The notes beneath the pieces are model-generated. The model was not told the DNA's origin. It ran no database searches and was given only the letters and a program-made list of their open reading frames with translations. Below, piece after piece: positions 1 to 13,039 of a stretch of DNA of 64,000 nt. This stretch comes from Wuchereria bancrofti. Its lineage: Eukaryota > Nematoda > Chromadorea > Rhabditida > Onchocercidae. The first letter of the stretch is position 1; every line of letters begins with the position of its first letter. Location of the stretch: assembly GCA_005281725.1 (NCBI GenBank), contig SSBO01000007.1:3788402-3852401 (forward strand), written 5' to 3'. A program made the position numbers and the translations under genes.

Positions 1-493
1 CATGCCTTCAAATTCCTCAGCAAATAGTGTCTTTCGTAATCACGTTCAAAAAAAAGAAATTTCCCGGTAATTTTCAAATCTAACTGGATGGGAAAATTAA
101 TACTTCAATTGAATAGAAGCCAAATAAAAGTAAACAATCAAATTATCAAGTGGACAATAATTCCATCGTTCTCGAAGAAATTTCAAATTCTACAGTCTTC
201 AAACTGATAAAATGATGTCAAATTAAGAAAAACGATACTACTTAAACATCTGCTAGCAGAACTGTCAATGTTAAAACTATTAGGACTTTGAAATCTTTTA
301 AAACAAAAAATAAACGAACAAAGTTATGAAAATGTTATAAAAAAAGCTTTCTAACTTCCCATATTTGCCAACCGCGAACATCAGAACTGTTTGCATTCTC
401 TAGTCCTAACGAAGATCAATATAAGTAGCAAAAGAATCTGCTGTTCTAGACCGAATTCCTTAATTTTTAAGGAATTTTAAGAAAAAAACAAAC

Positions 494-977
494 TGGTCCA
501 AGATTGATAAAACCATGTTTTGCCGCTAATTTGTTCGCTTCCAGGATATCACCACCGGTGATCCGTACAGCAAACTGATTAGTATACGCTTTGCGCAATG
601 CTGTTGATGATGACTGGCTAGTTCCTGTTCCATAACTACTACTTCTACCGCTACTATGATTATTGCTGCCACCAACGGGTGTCAATTCGATCACCGTATC
701 AGAAGAATTTAACTCATCTGCTGCTACTAAGGAGAACTGGGACATCGATAAAAAGGCCAATGATAAAACGATGAATGATAATGATGTCACAGAAGTATGA
801 ACGCGTTGACGCGATAATGAGCGATAGTTCCTATTCAAGGGGCAAGTCTGATATGTGGTGCGGTTTCCCTTCAAAACACTGTTGTTTTCTTCATTCATTA
901 TAGGGAATTTAAAAACATTCGTATTTGAACAACAAGCCAATTGATTTCCTGCCACACTGTTCAAAATATGGACTGAC
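494..977 (-). CDS. Furin/kexin-like proprotein convertase, first coding exon (partial)
   Basis: This is the N-terminal exon of a subtilisin-like proprotein convertase, an enzyme that cleaves secretory precursors after dibasic sites in the late secretory pathway. The last 35 or so codons give the start of the convertase prodomain: a FAVRITGG motif followed by ANKLAAKHGFINLGP, the pattern seen in furin-type proteins. The best ATG is at 898; a hydrophobic stretch about 40-60 residues later (SFIVLSLAFLSM) would be the signal sequence or anchor. The exon follows a TTTTTAG acceptor at 978-979, so the mRNA may be trans-spliced there with about 79 bases of leader. It ends at a GTTTGT donor after codon CCA at 494. 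The catalytic domain would lie in exons to the left, outside the window. It could be the kpc-1/furin type rather than bli-4; I cannot decide from the prodomain alone. Confidence 0.72.
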
Positions 978-1449
978 CTAAAAATAAGATTTCAAAATCT
1001 GGATTAGACATAGATTTACTTCTCCAAAAAATGAAACTAATAGAAATAATACATACTTTTACTCTATCCTACTTAAGCAGCAGGAGTTAAACCAAACTTT
1101 ACACAAAATTTAGGGTACTAATTAGATTTTCAAATCTTATTATAACGACGGTGAATAATATATGTAAATGAACGACAACTTACGTTTCATTGTTGACTTT
1201 AACTCGATGAGTTCCACGAGCAGATTTTTGATTATCCCATACGGAATGTTTATAAGTTGGAAGTGTACATTTCCTACTCAATGCCATTTGTTTGTATCAC
1301 CGAAAACTGCCGTTATTTCCGTAGAAGCGAATAAGGAACGATGGAGATAAGGTGTTAAAGTGTGCCAAGTTTGTGGAATTCATGAACAACAAAGGTGTAA
1401 TTTTAGGAAAGAGTAATGACAAAGGTAAAAATATCCGATATTAGCTTCC

Positions 1450-1472
1450 ATATATATATATATATATATATA
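1450..1472. repeat. (TA)n microsatellite
   Basis: About 11 perfect TA dinucleotides upstream of the convertase exon. Confidence 0.9.
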
Positions 1473-2040
1473 CACATTCGTTCTAAAATATTTGATTATA
1501 TTTTCATACTGATGCAAACGTTGTTTCATGGAAAATGAACGCGTAAAGCGAAAAAAGTAAAGGTATGCAAGCAAACTCGTAAACAAATCAAAACTTAATA
1601 GTCGGCGTAAATGACTCAGTCCTTTAATGACAGAAAACAGGTAGAACGAACCATAGATCGTTGATGTATATTATAGGAAGAAGTCATATAAAAAAACAAA
1701 CACAACAATGAAGTAGAGCACAACAATGAATATTTCCATGGGCAGTGATGAGATGCTAAATGATGAAATTTCGAAAATTTAATCATTTAGGATAAACTTT
1801 TCTATTTTTTTTTCTATTTTTCTATTTTTTTTTTCTATATTTGTTTTTCTTTTCTATTTCTCTATTTAGCGACTTATTTGGCGACAATATACTAGTCAGA
1901 AATTTTATTTTTTGTCATAAGCTTAAAGGAAAGGAATTCCTCGGACTACTTACAACAATCGTTAATTGTATTATCTTTGAACAATCTATAGAAGGCTGCT
2001 CAAAATGAATGCTATAAAAAAAAAAAATTAAAAAGAGCAG

Positions 2041-2087
2041 GTGCAAAAGATCCCTTTGCTTAAGCATCGGTTTGCACTGGCAAAGGG
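2041..2087. other. Interleaved inverted repeats (pseudoknot-like topology)
   Basis: GTGCAAA (2041-2047) is complementary to TTTGCAC (2071-2077), and CCCTTTGC (2052-2059) is complementary to GCAAAGGG (2080-2087). The two stems interleave, giving an H-type pseudoknot arrangement if transcribed. Both pairings are perfect. Whether this stretch is transcribed is unknown. Confidence 0.4.
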
Positions 2088-2136
2088 TGAACAAATCCCA
2101 TTCTACTTTTATATATATTTGTTAAACGTATATGCC

Positions 2137-2399
2137 TTACTTCTTCTCTTCTTTTGCTTTTTCAGCCTTTTCGATAACAAATCCTCTTTTTTCATTTCCG
2201 ATTAATTTCCATAGTCCTTTACTCAGCTAACCTTGAAAAGCGAAACTAATCTCTTTCATTGCTCCTCGATAACAGTCGTCTATCAATTTGAAGCGCACAT
2301 TACTTCGGTACTTTAACTTTGGGTCAGCTTGACTTTCATCGCAGCATATTTGCACCACTTCGTATCTTACGGAATTATATATCCCTTCATGAATAACCT
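2137..2399 (-). pseudogene. Possible decayed coding region, unknown protein
   Basis: One minus-strand frame stays open from about 2410 to the TAA at 2137-2139 except for a single TAG near 2227-2229. It reads as ordinary mixed protein, for example VIHEGIYNSVRYEVVQICCD and VRFKLIDDCYRGAMKE, and ends in a lysine/glutamate-rich tail (EKAEKAKEEKK). An AG at 2400-2401 could be an acceptor. The TAG sits where CAG would restore the frame, so a nonsense change in a former gene is a possible reading. Further open stretches occur upstream on the same strand to about 2990 but in shifting frames. I do not recognise the family. Confidence 0.25.
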
Positions 2400-2999
2400 G
2401 GATGCATCAATTTATTGGAACAGAAATGCATGCTTCTGAATTCACAACTAGACACTTTCTACTGCTCCCATCAAATATCATTGAGACTTTCCAACACAAC
2501 TATGCTACTAAATTTTCATTCAGTTCAACTTAGATAGTGCCTTTTTACCAACAAATCTTCAGTTTTCATTGATTTATTCTTCCCACTTGGACATATCACT
2601 TCTGCGCTGAAGAATAAGACAGTGGTCACTCCTAGTGTTGACAAAGACTACTACGAAGTCTCTCACAGGATGACCAGTAAGTGGTCAAAATGTAGTTAAT
2701 TGGCAATCGGCCTTCTTGTCCACTGCACTCTGTTCTTTTTTTGAACAGTGACCAGTCTGCTATCTTTCGTTAATACCAAACTTTTCAAAAATTCACATTG
2801 ATTCTTCCAGCTCATCTTATTGCTCTTCATGGGTAGGCGCAAGAACATTGGTAGTGTCATCATAATGTGACCAACTCGAGACAGACCATTATAATTATTA
2901 GTACTGACTGCTTCATGATCTTTTCAGAACACTGTTTATCTACCTCTTGTAATCGTATGCTACTGTCCAGTATTTTTTTTTCTCCTATTAATATCGCTA

Positions 3000-5900
3000 A
3001 TAGTTTCTAAGGTTTTTAGCAGCTTTTTATTAGAGGATCTTAACTTATAAAATAGCTAATGGAAAAAGAGCACTGGACCCAGCTCTTATTCAGGAAACAT
3101 CATCTATACTTTGCCAAAGTACTCTATATGTTCATCAATCTATCTTTCCTTTCCTTGAATTTACCATGATGCAAGCATTGTCAACTTGCTTAGAATTTGC
3201 AACTGACTGTATTCATCTTCATATTATGATGAGTACGATAGAGATTCAAGGAAATAGAAAACAATCATTAAAATATAAAGAAAACAATCTTGAACTAGTC
3301 GTATATAACTGTTGATTGGTATGTGAAAGAGAGTTTTTATAACGGCTTTTTGACGAAAAAGTATAGAGAAAAACAGAAATGAATGCTTTAAGTCGACAGA
3401 TATGTGATTGAGTGTGTGCAAAAGGAAATGTAATAGAATAAAAGATATTACAACAAAAACAATTGAAAGTTTGCAATATGGGAATTGATTAGTTGAGGTA
3501 AGTGAAATGTAATAAGAAACGACAACACTGTTTATGAGATACTCATTTTATAGTCGTTGAATAATTTTCAAATCCTTTTACTTTAAAATGAAAATTAAAA
3601 ATCTTTGCTTCAGATTAAACGAAAGCTTTTTTGGTGACTGCATGTGCTCAAAATAGACAAATACTGTCACCCCTCAATTATTTCATATGTCTCATTTCTT
3701 ATTCACTGAATAGCCTAACTTTCTTGACAACGATATTTATTTATTTCTTCATATGAAAATCGATGAACTTCATTAAATCACTCTGTGTTTCAAAACGACT
3801 TTAGTTTCTTTCTGAGTCATCAATTTTTTGTCCTCCATTTTCGCTGCTGAAAAGTTCTTAAAATGAAATAAATGTTCCAATGTCCTTTCTCTATTATCAT
3901 CAAAAGTTATGTAAATTTTGGCACAACTGAGAAGACACATTTGCTAAAAAAATATCAAATAAAATATTTTGTAAAAATCTTAGAATTTTATTATGCGATT
4001 AACGATGAATGAGACGAATCAAGGAAAAGCGACATCGTGCTCAGCTAATGAAATTAGAAATGATGCTAGATGGCTGGATCATTAGTTGACAAGCTACTTA
4101 TCAAACTATCTTCCAGTTCATTATAGTTTCTTAACAAGCTTAGCACTGTTAACGAAGCCAATAGTTGAGGAGAAACTGAAATGACCAACTTACTTTTAGA
4201 TGACATCATAAAAGCTCCATAAATGAATAGAGAAATAAGGTTAAATCAAATCGAAGACTTGCAGTCACTTTTTGCAAACCTAAACTTATGATGATCAAAT
4301 TACGGTCTTGTTTCTGTTCATCCATATAGTAGTTAGCTATATGGAAATCTCCATGAAATATCGAAATTCTTGGAAAATTTCAATTGTATTAATGAAACAT
4401 AAGAAAAAATTGATTGCTTTACCAGACTGCAACTCAAAATATTTAACTTTTATGATTTAATGTGACATTAAATACCAGAGCTTATATTTAAAGGAACGGA
4501 ATTACACGACTTCTGATAGACAAGGAATAAAAAATTAATTCGTCTGTCTAATAATGAAAGTAGTGTGCGGACTATATCCAAAGCCAAATCTGATCTAAAA
4601 CCAGTTAACGATACCTTCCTTTCCCTTCCAACGTTCAAACTTGCTGTTTTTGCTGTCCTTGAATTGTTCCATAAAAAGGAAAATGCAGGGATTAAATCGG
4701 AAACATAAGAACAATCTATGAAAATCCAAACATGTAATAAGTGATATTTAAAAAATAATATCTGAAACAATTATTCAGCAGGAAAAAAACTGTAATAATA
4801 AAGTGAATAGAGCCAACATATAAAAAGGGAAGAGTAAATATAAGATGAAGATTAATTACATTAAGTAGCGCTAAATGAAGTTACTAATTCAGCGTATTTA
4901 AAAACTAATTCGATGAATACTAATTGAAACCGTGAATATTAATCGAAACTGAATATATAAATAAAAGCAAGTTGACATTCATTTATAAAATTCAGAAATT
5001 TTTATGTATGCATAAGTTTTTCTTCCGCAATCATATTCATTTTTAATTTCGCAGTTCAGTTTGTCTATTTTACATAGTTTACTAGTTTTTTAAATCCTTA
5101 GTGAACATCAAAAATATCAAATAACCCAAACGGAAATATTACAGATATGGAATGAGTGATTCGCCGATGACAAAAACAAAATCGATCAATACTCTGGAAA
5201 TCCAATTCAAACAAATAACATTACGTCAAATAACAATGTAAAAAGGAATGACTATGCACTCTAATTTTTGAATAAAGAAAACTAAACGGATAAATTGAAC
5301 AATGATCTTAGTAACTAAGTTTGAATGGAATGGACAGAAGTGATGCAGGTTGATGATATAAGTGTCCGGATGATTCCTGGATATTCCAAATGACCATTTC
5401 TTTCCCCCTTTCCTTTTGTACGATTTGGAAGCATATTACTTTTTTCAAGTTTCCACTTTACACTGGAGAAGGAATCAGTTCATATCCTAAATATAGCTCC
5501 TTTTTTGTGCTCTATTCTCCCCAACAAAAGGAGTAGAAAAGTGTAAATACTGAGAGTGCAAAGAGTTAATGAGTTGATGAAGTAATACGTACAAACCACT
5601 TTGTGTTAAACACATCCATAATCTTTTTTCCGAGGAAAAAATTAAGGAAACCATGCCTCTCTGCTTATCCGCCTGGATTTTCATCTACAAATAAACAGAT
5701 TTCTGTGCTCTATTCTCTCAAACAAAAGGAGTAGAACTAATAGTTCTGAACAAAAAAAAATTCCTTCGTTTGATAAAAGATTTAACGCGCTAGAATGAAT
5801 TTATCCTTGCTAAAGGATTTTTAAAACTCCTCTCTTAAATTTGAAATTTTGGATTTCAATCTAGAGAATTTACTTTTTACTATTTTCATCTTTAATAAGC

Positions 5901-8900
5901 ACAATGAAAGATTTTTGGGCACCACGTACATACTACAATAATATATTAATAGTAATAATAATATTAATAATGTTGGTTCCTTTACGGGATTACAATAATT
6001 CGCAAGATAAATTATGGGATGAGTAAACATCAAGATAATTATCTTGGTCTCAAAAGACATTCTCATTTATAAGCTTAATTGAGCGAATAAATCATTTTTA
6101 ATGCACATGCAAAACATATGCAATTACTTAGTCTAGAAATTGCTTAATTAATTAGAAATGCTGATACTTGCTTTTGTCGATAATTTAGACGCGAAATTAA
6201 ACACGCATTACCAAAATAATACAGTTTAAGATTATATGAAAGGGATGTATAAAGAATGACTGTTAATATGCGCTCAAAAAGGTCATATTAATAAGGAAAT
6301 TATTGGAATTGACAAATCTAAATTCAATAACTGTTGTGTGGCAAATCTGGTTTTTGAGACGCTCTACATTGGTTAATTACTGCATATTAAATGACTCATT
6401 TAGAAAAAGATAACAAAAAATAGATGGAGAAAATACGCTGTTGTAATCCGAGACTTACTTGAAATCATTGAGCTTAGAAGCAAAATCATTATCGTTATTA
6501 GATGATATTGAAATCATTGCTCTAGAAGTTTACTTTATCATAGAAAACGATGTAAGAGATTTTAATTGGTCGATGGTTGACCTATAGCTAGCTACATTAT
6601 GCATGCAATGGAAGAGATTAAGGGAATGAATAAGAGGTAAATTAAATCCAACTGCTTCCATAAACAAGATTGTGATAGAACTTACATATCAATATGTGAA
6701 GAAGCACAGGATGGTAGGCAACAACACGAAATTCGTCCATCAATTTCATGAGATTGGCAAATTCTTCTTTAATTAAATCAGTTATGCCGTACACAAGCAG
6801 CATCACTGATCTCATACGAAAGAAATTACAAATACTTAAACCTACGAAGCATTACTCATGGAAACCATAGAAGAGAAAATTGATTTCAGGCCATCCTAAA
6901 TTAAAATGTCCCAAAGTTGAAGAGTGACACCATTCGGAAAAAAGAACTTATCATTTTGGTCATAAATTTGCTATAACTACCTGAATGATCAATTCTGTGC
7001 TATATCGGGCTTATAAAACAAACAACTTCACGAAAGAAAGTTTTTGTTTTTTATTTTCACACTAATTACTCTTGAGCTGATCGAATCAAGATTGTCTAGC
7101 TTGTTAGACTGAAATTTGATAACTTTTATCCACTACTAGTTTATTATTCCCTACAATGCTTTGTTTTTTGTTACTTTTTGCAAAATAATCTCGATTTTTA
7201 CTGTTACCGCACTTAACCAATAGTATCACTTTCTATGTTGTAATTTACATAGAAAATGCATGCAACATATAAATCAGACTTCTCACAAATGATCACTAAG
7301 TGATAAGTTTTGATGAGAAGTGCATTACGTAGGCTTAAGTCACGGTGTGATAAATCAACACTGATTAAATAACAGTTTCAATGAGATAAAGACGAAGCTA
7401 AAAAGATGTAACCTGCATCTATGCTGTAGATAGGGTTCTTTCATTACAGAGATGTCAACTACATACAGAACCAATCTTGTTTCGTCTATAATCCTTCTGA
7501 TAAAACTAATGAAAAAGATAAAGCAATGTTTGAGCTTGACAATGCATTCAATTTGAGCTATTTATTATAAAACATCTCGACGACACTTCAGAATCGTTTA
7601 AGGAAACGGAGAGGAACACTTCAGAATATCTCCCCTACTACAAAAAAATATTTCTTTCTTCTCTACTTTTTTTTTTATTTTTTTTCTAAATGCTGAAAAT
7701 GACTTCGAAACAGTAAATCGATCAAGAACAATTCTACACGTCCGCTACAGATATAATTTATGGAATAATTTATGCTAGCATAATAAAATCATTTTAATTG
7801 ATTATAGATGAAATGGCCGCGTACAAGCTTCGTACAAGCATGACTATTCAAATTGCTTTTCAAAAAAGCAGTGTTCTGTTGTTGATTACTGTTTGGACAA
7901 GATGTTATGAATAGCCAAGTTTTCAGGTGATTGAACTATACTATATGGATATGAATGAATTATGCGTTCCTGTCAATTCCAAAAACACTCTGATGACCAC
8001 GATGATGAAGCAAGAAACTCGAAAGGAGTATAGATGAGAAGCAAGTAAAGTGAAGTGATCATTCATCATCACCACTTCATTATAAAAAATTCAAACTTTG
8101 AGCAATTTCTGGGAGGAAATGCAGTATATTTCTTAGCGACATAAGGTATTTGTAGGCATGTTCAGCACATACTTGAAAGTGAAACTGAAACCTAACTATA
8201 TCAAAGGATTATGCACGTAACAACTATCTGATACATTTGCTTCACGAAAAAAGGTCATACAAAGTAAAGACCGAAAAGCGTTACAAATTTAATTGTTAAA
8301 CTATACAAATATAATAGGATGCTTCATATATATATGGCAACTGCTTTCAATTCTCAATGTGTATGTGAGTTTGTGTCGCAGTGCACTAATCGATAATTCA
8401 AGTAGATTCTCATTTTGTTTATTCATAGAACAAAAGTGACATTATTCTGGATCAGCATTCAAATGACGGGAGACAATACCTATTGATGACAGTGAGTACT
8501 GGCATAAAGTAACAAACTGTAATTGATAAATTTGTAGAAGTGTAGATAGCAATAAATGAAAACTTATTAAAAACAAATTCTTATATAACTAAGCTTCCGC
8601 ACAGAAACAGTCAAGTATCAAAAGGAATTTTCGATGTATCATTTCCCAGTTAGGTTAAACTCGCAATTCTAAACTCTTCACTGTCAGTTAAGATGGCTGT
8701 GTTCATTGTCCTTCTTAAATTTCAAGAAACTTGAACAGACTATTTAATTAAAAGTCTGAAGATCTCACCTTTTATTTCAATAGGTCATACAAACAAATGC
8801 TTAATAAAACCCCACTGAGAAACAAGACACTGCAATTAAGCATACATGTGACCATTACAAATGACCAGCTCTTTCTGACATCGAAAGGTCAGGGGATCAT

Positions 8901-10798
8901 GAAACAAGTATTGAAGCGCAATACTGTTAATTTATCTGCAATTATTTACATAATGATGAGAGATACGTTTGAAATACCATTTGAAATGATAAGTTACTAC
9001 GTAGAAATTGTTTCATCGAAAATATATCAGTGCCTGCAATACATTGAAGGGATATTTCTCAAAAGTTTTATTCGTCCTTGAGATCTGTTTACAGTATTTT
9101 TATAGATCGAAGAGAACAGTGTGCTAACTCAAAACACTGACTTCAATAATACATCTACCTATAAAACATGATTCGAAACTAACAAATATACCAGAATCAA
9201 AAAGTATAATTAAACAAAGATAAAATAATGATAGCAGGCATTTTCTGGGAAATCAGAATTGCTTGCTACTCAGTATTATTATTAATAATAGTATCGAAGT
9301 CATTTTGCAAAATACACTTTTCCGCAGGAAATAACAACAAAAAGTGACTGCCTCGAGGAAAATTGCTATTGCCCAATTTGAGAAAAACTCATTTCTCCTT
9401 GTTTGAAGAGTCATTTCATTTCTCGAACATCACATACAGTGTAAAAGCAAATCGACATATATAGAAAACCCTTTAATGAATTCAGCAAATACCCATCCAA
9501 TTTGTAATCATACAAATCTTGCTTCCACATCAATTCCCCACACTGCGACTGCAATCCGAAACCGGTTCTTCAAAATCCTGTTCAGGTCTTAACTAAATCA
9601 GACTAAGATATCCTAACTAAAACCAAATGTAAATCCACACAATCTCAATCACCATAGCGACATAACAGAATTGTCTTTCTTTCCTCATTATCCGGATGTT
9701 ACCAGTACTGTCTCTCAGTTTACTCATCCGCTTTAACATATTGTTTCAAATTTCAATATAATATTAATATAAATAAATTTCGAGAAATTTTGAGGAATTA
9801 CTTCTAAAATGTTCAGTGTTGAAATGATGTGATGAACAGTTTGGTTCCCTAAGCAATTTTCATGGGAATATCTAAATTTTCCATTGGAATATAATCAAAA
9901 CTTAAGATTCGGAACGTTAAGAACTTAAGAAAAAGAAACTTCGGAAATATTTAACTTTAAATGATTGCGGAACCTAGAAATAAAGATGAAAATTTGAATT
10001 GCACACTGATTTAATGGGCATTGTTGACATCCTGCTCAACATGAAGATCTCCAGTAATATCATCTGGTTGACAAAACAGAAGCAGTGAAATAGAGTGTTT
10101 CTCAAAAGAACCATCTACAAAATAGCATGTCAGTCTTTTCTTCTACATATTCCAATGAGTTTAATAATTTCACATTAAATTTCAATATTAAATTATTAAA
10201 AAGCATTTAACAATTTTATAGCAACAATTCTGAATTCTAGCTCTTTTCCGAAATTCTCTTCCAAAAAGAGGTTTATTAAAATCCCGTCTATTGTAAAGTC
10301 AAATCAAAAATAACCTAAATCTAAAAAACACAACTAGATGGAACCAATAGTAGAAAGATAAATTACTCAAAATTACGAACCAACTCGGATCCTCACTATC
10401 TCATAACCCTCAAACCATTTACCAACTCCGCTAAACTTAATCATTGGCTTAGTTGCAATAATTAACTGAAATCAAATTACAATTATAATGGAACAAATGG
10501 ATGACCAGCCATAATTAACCTAGACTTCTCAACTAATTCTGCTCGTTCGTCTCGACTTTCTGTCCTAAAAATTACAAGAAACACATAAAGAATTGCGTGT
10601 GAAATAAAATACACATCTGACACTCAGTTTGGAAATTCTCAAATCTTCTGAACTAAACCACTTTAAATAACTACTGGGTTTTTCACCTGTAAGTTAAAAA
10701 TCTTTGGTTTAAGGTAAAATGAATAATTACTCTCATATTTCAAGAATCGTTTTCATTTTCAAATGTGCTCCAGAAACTCCAAATGTCCCATCAAGTAA
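3000..10798. other. Gene-poor AT-rich region
   Basis: I see no supportable gene on either strand. ORFs are short, AT-driven and lack matching splice sites. The one structured item I can point to is the duplicated element at 5497-5738. Confidence 0.5.
5497..5738. repeat. Pair of direct repeats about 200 bp apart
   Basis: A stretch of about 33 bases reading TGTGCTCTATTCTC then CAAAAGGAGTAGAA occurs at about 5506-5539 and again at about 5705-5738, with a few differences in the middle. The first copy also sits inside a perfect 8-bp inverted repeat, CTCCTTTT (5497-5504) and AAAAGGAG (5526-5533). Confidence 0.6.
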
Positions 10799-13039
10799 AC
10801 ACGAACAAAGGTCAAGTACTGCACTCTGATCCACCAGAAAGCCGCACAGCTGCACGACGACACACTGTTCAAGGTAATCTCAAAAAAGCGGGGTGTCTTG
10901 GCTTTGAGCCAACACTCGGACATAGGCGGGCATTCAAATATTATTGTTGGTTGTTTTGATTTTAGAGAAAATTGACGAACTGCGAAGATCTGAAAATTGA
11001 CTGCTTAAAAAACTGCTTACTATTGCTGTAATTGAGTGAGCCAAATGTTGCTGTGAAATGAGTCTGTCACAGTTGTGACATCATCAAACGATATGAAAAG
11101 CGTATATGGTTGTAGTGGACAGTAAACAAGTAACCATTTAACTGGGACAGTGAAAGCGGAAATCGATAAGCGCAAATCACTGTTATCATCAAATGAGTAA
11201 ATTGTTATAGGAAGAATGGATACGTAACAGGAGCAGTGTTGCGGAGCGAGAAACAGTCGTCAGACGGATTGCGAACTGAGCAGAGGTCCGGTATGACCAC
11301 TCTGGGAAGAAGCAATGGGTGATGGCGCTACATACATAGTGCTGCATAAAATTTGCCAAAAGCCATCCATTCAGTTGCGTTCCGACAAACATCCGCAAAC
11401 GTTTTTGTGCATTTTAGTCGTCTCAACTAATTCATTTCGAGAAATTGCACGTTTGTTGAATTCATTGCATTGTCTTTGATAAGAAACTGCTCTCTTGTGT
11501 TCCTCAAAAATTGCCCTTGGAATTTATACATTCTCCTGAGACATTTGTGTAATCTTCAGATAGGATCATTAGATGACTTAATGGAATTGTTCGTCTTTTT
11601 TAATAGGAAGTGGTAAAACATTGAATTAATTTATGTCCATGGGTGTGTCTCAGATGCGTAACGTTTATTTCGCTGGAAAGTAGCGGAAAATAAAAAGATT
11701 TGCCTCATTCAGGTTACCACTTAATTTATATAACAAAATATTTTGCCATTTTGCAACACAAAGCCAATAGAGGAAGTTAACAATTGCTAACTTGAAATGG
11801 GACAAGTCGCTAGCCCAACTTAAATCTCGTTTACTTTTGTTCCGAATTAAATCGAGACAAACTCCATCCTCATCCATATGCTTAAATTTGCATGCTTGTA
11901 ATGTGGTTTGCTTAAGTAAAGAAGAAACCGCAGCTATTAATAATAAAGCTGTAAAGATTTCATACCATGCAATAATTATTAATAACGTTGAGTATCCTAC
12001 AGCATTTCAATTTGTAGGCTATAGCATTTCAAATTACAAGATGTGGTTTTGGACTTTGATGCAATAAAGATCTATGGAATAGAAATAAAGTAGTAAAACA
12101 GCAATGAATAACATTTTGTACTTTTGAAATTAGCATTAATTTCTCAATGAAATGTATTCGAAATAACGATATAAAGCGAGATAACGGTAAAAATTCTAAA
12201 ATGAAATCCATATTTCTGGTTCCCAACACAGAAATCAGTAACGATCCGAGGCAACACTCTATAGTTGTTTTTTGAAGAAAGCACATTTCAATAGCTAAAT
12301 TAGGGCACAATGTAAACAATTTTTTCAGCAATTCGGTCAATAAGAGCAAATGAACAATAGCACTGCAACAGTTCATTAATTCACAGTGCTGATAGGAAGC
12401 AGATCAGATCAGTGGAACAATTTGATTTCACAGCTACTGCTTTCTGTTTCTACTTCTTATCCATTAATCTGAGAGATCCTTAGATCATTTTTAGATGCAC
12501 TTTTTTTTATTACTTTTTTTAGTATCACTTTTTTCACTTTTTTTATCACTTTTTTTTAGTATCACTTTTTTTCATCCCTTCCATAAAGAGACCTAGAAAT
12601 TGTGTCCTGGTATAATAATTAGGCGGTATAAATAAAGCACTTTTATTTTTTCCAGATTTTCTATAAAAAATTTATATAAAAATTCCAGACTTTCTATAAA
12701 TCAAGTAAATATTGTAGTGGTAAATGGGTTGATTAAAATTAAGCAATCCGAATTATCATAAATGGTAGTGAATTGAGATGCTGATTCACATCGAGAGCTG
12801 GACATTATTCGTTATCATACTCGAGAAAAGTGATGTAATACATTTGAAGACATCAAGTGTTTCACGTTACGTCATAAGAACGTTGTCTACTATTTTTTAC
12901 TAAATTATTTACAATTTCTATTTATGACACAATTTCATACCCACATAGATCAATTCCATTCACAGTAGCATTGACAATATTTTTTGATAAGACTAAGAAT
13001 CCCTTAAATATTAAATATGTGTTATTATTCGCATCAAAA
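10799..13039. other. Intergenic region, with open stretches of doubtful meaning
   Basis: Plus-strand frames are open without a start codon at 10799-10975 (58 codons) and 11297-11479 (60 codons). Both are somewhat protein-like in composition, but neither has clear splice partners or recognisable similarity, and open frames of this length are expected by chance in a window this size. A TCACTTTTTT-type tandem repeat lies at about 12499-12572. No gene is supported. Confidence 0.4.
12499..12572. repeat. Imperfect tandem repeat, AGTATCACTTTTTT units
   Basis: Several copies of a 10-16 base T-rich unit containing ATCACTTTTTT follow one another with length variation in the T runs. Confidence 0.7.

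Larger units (their letters stand above)
978..2136. other. AT-rich intergenic stretch with simple repeats
   Basis: No supported gene. It contains a TA dinucleotide run (1450-1472), a polypyrimidine stretch at about 1797-1868 built from CTATTTTT-like units, and the interleaved inverted repeats at 2041-2087 described separately. The convertase promoter or further 5' untranslated exons could lie here. Confidence 0.5.

Noticed and set aside
8797..9081. 94-codon plus-strand ORF
   Set aside because: No recognisable motif and no splice or start context; this length is expected by chance in a 64-kb window.
10799..11479. Two open plus-strand stretches as a decayed gene
   Set aside because: Each is about 60 codons without start, splice partner or similarity; chance is a sufficient explanation.
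12029..12376. 115-codon minus-strand ORF
   Set aside because: Low-complexity leucine/phenylalanine-rich content, no acceptor or family match.
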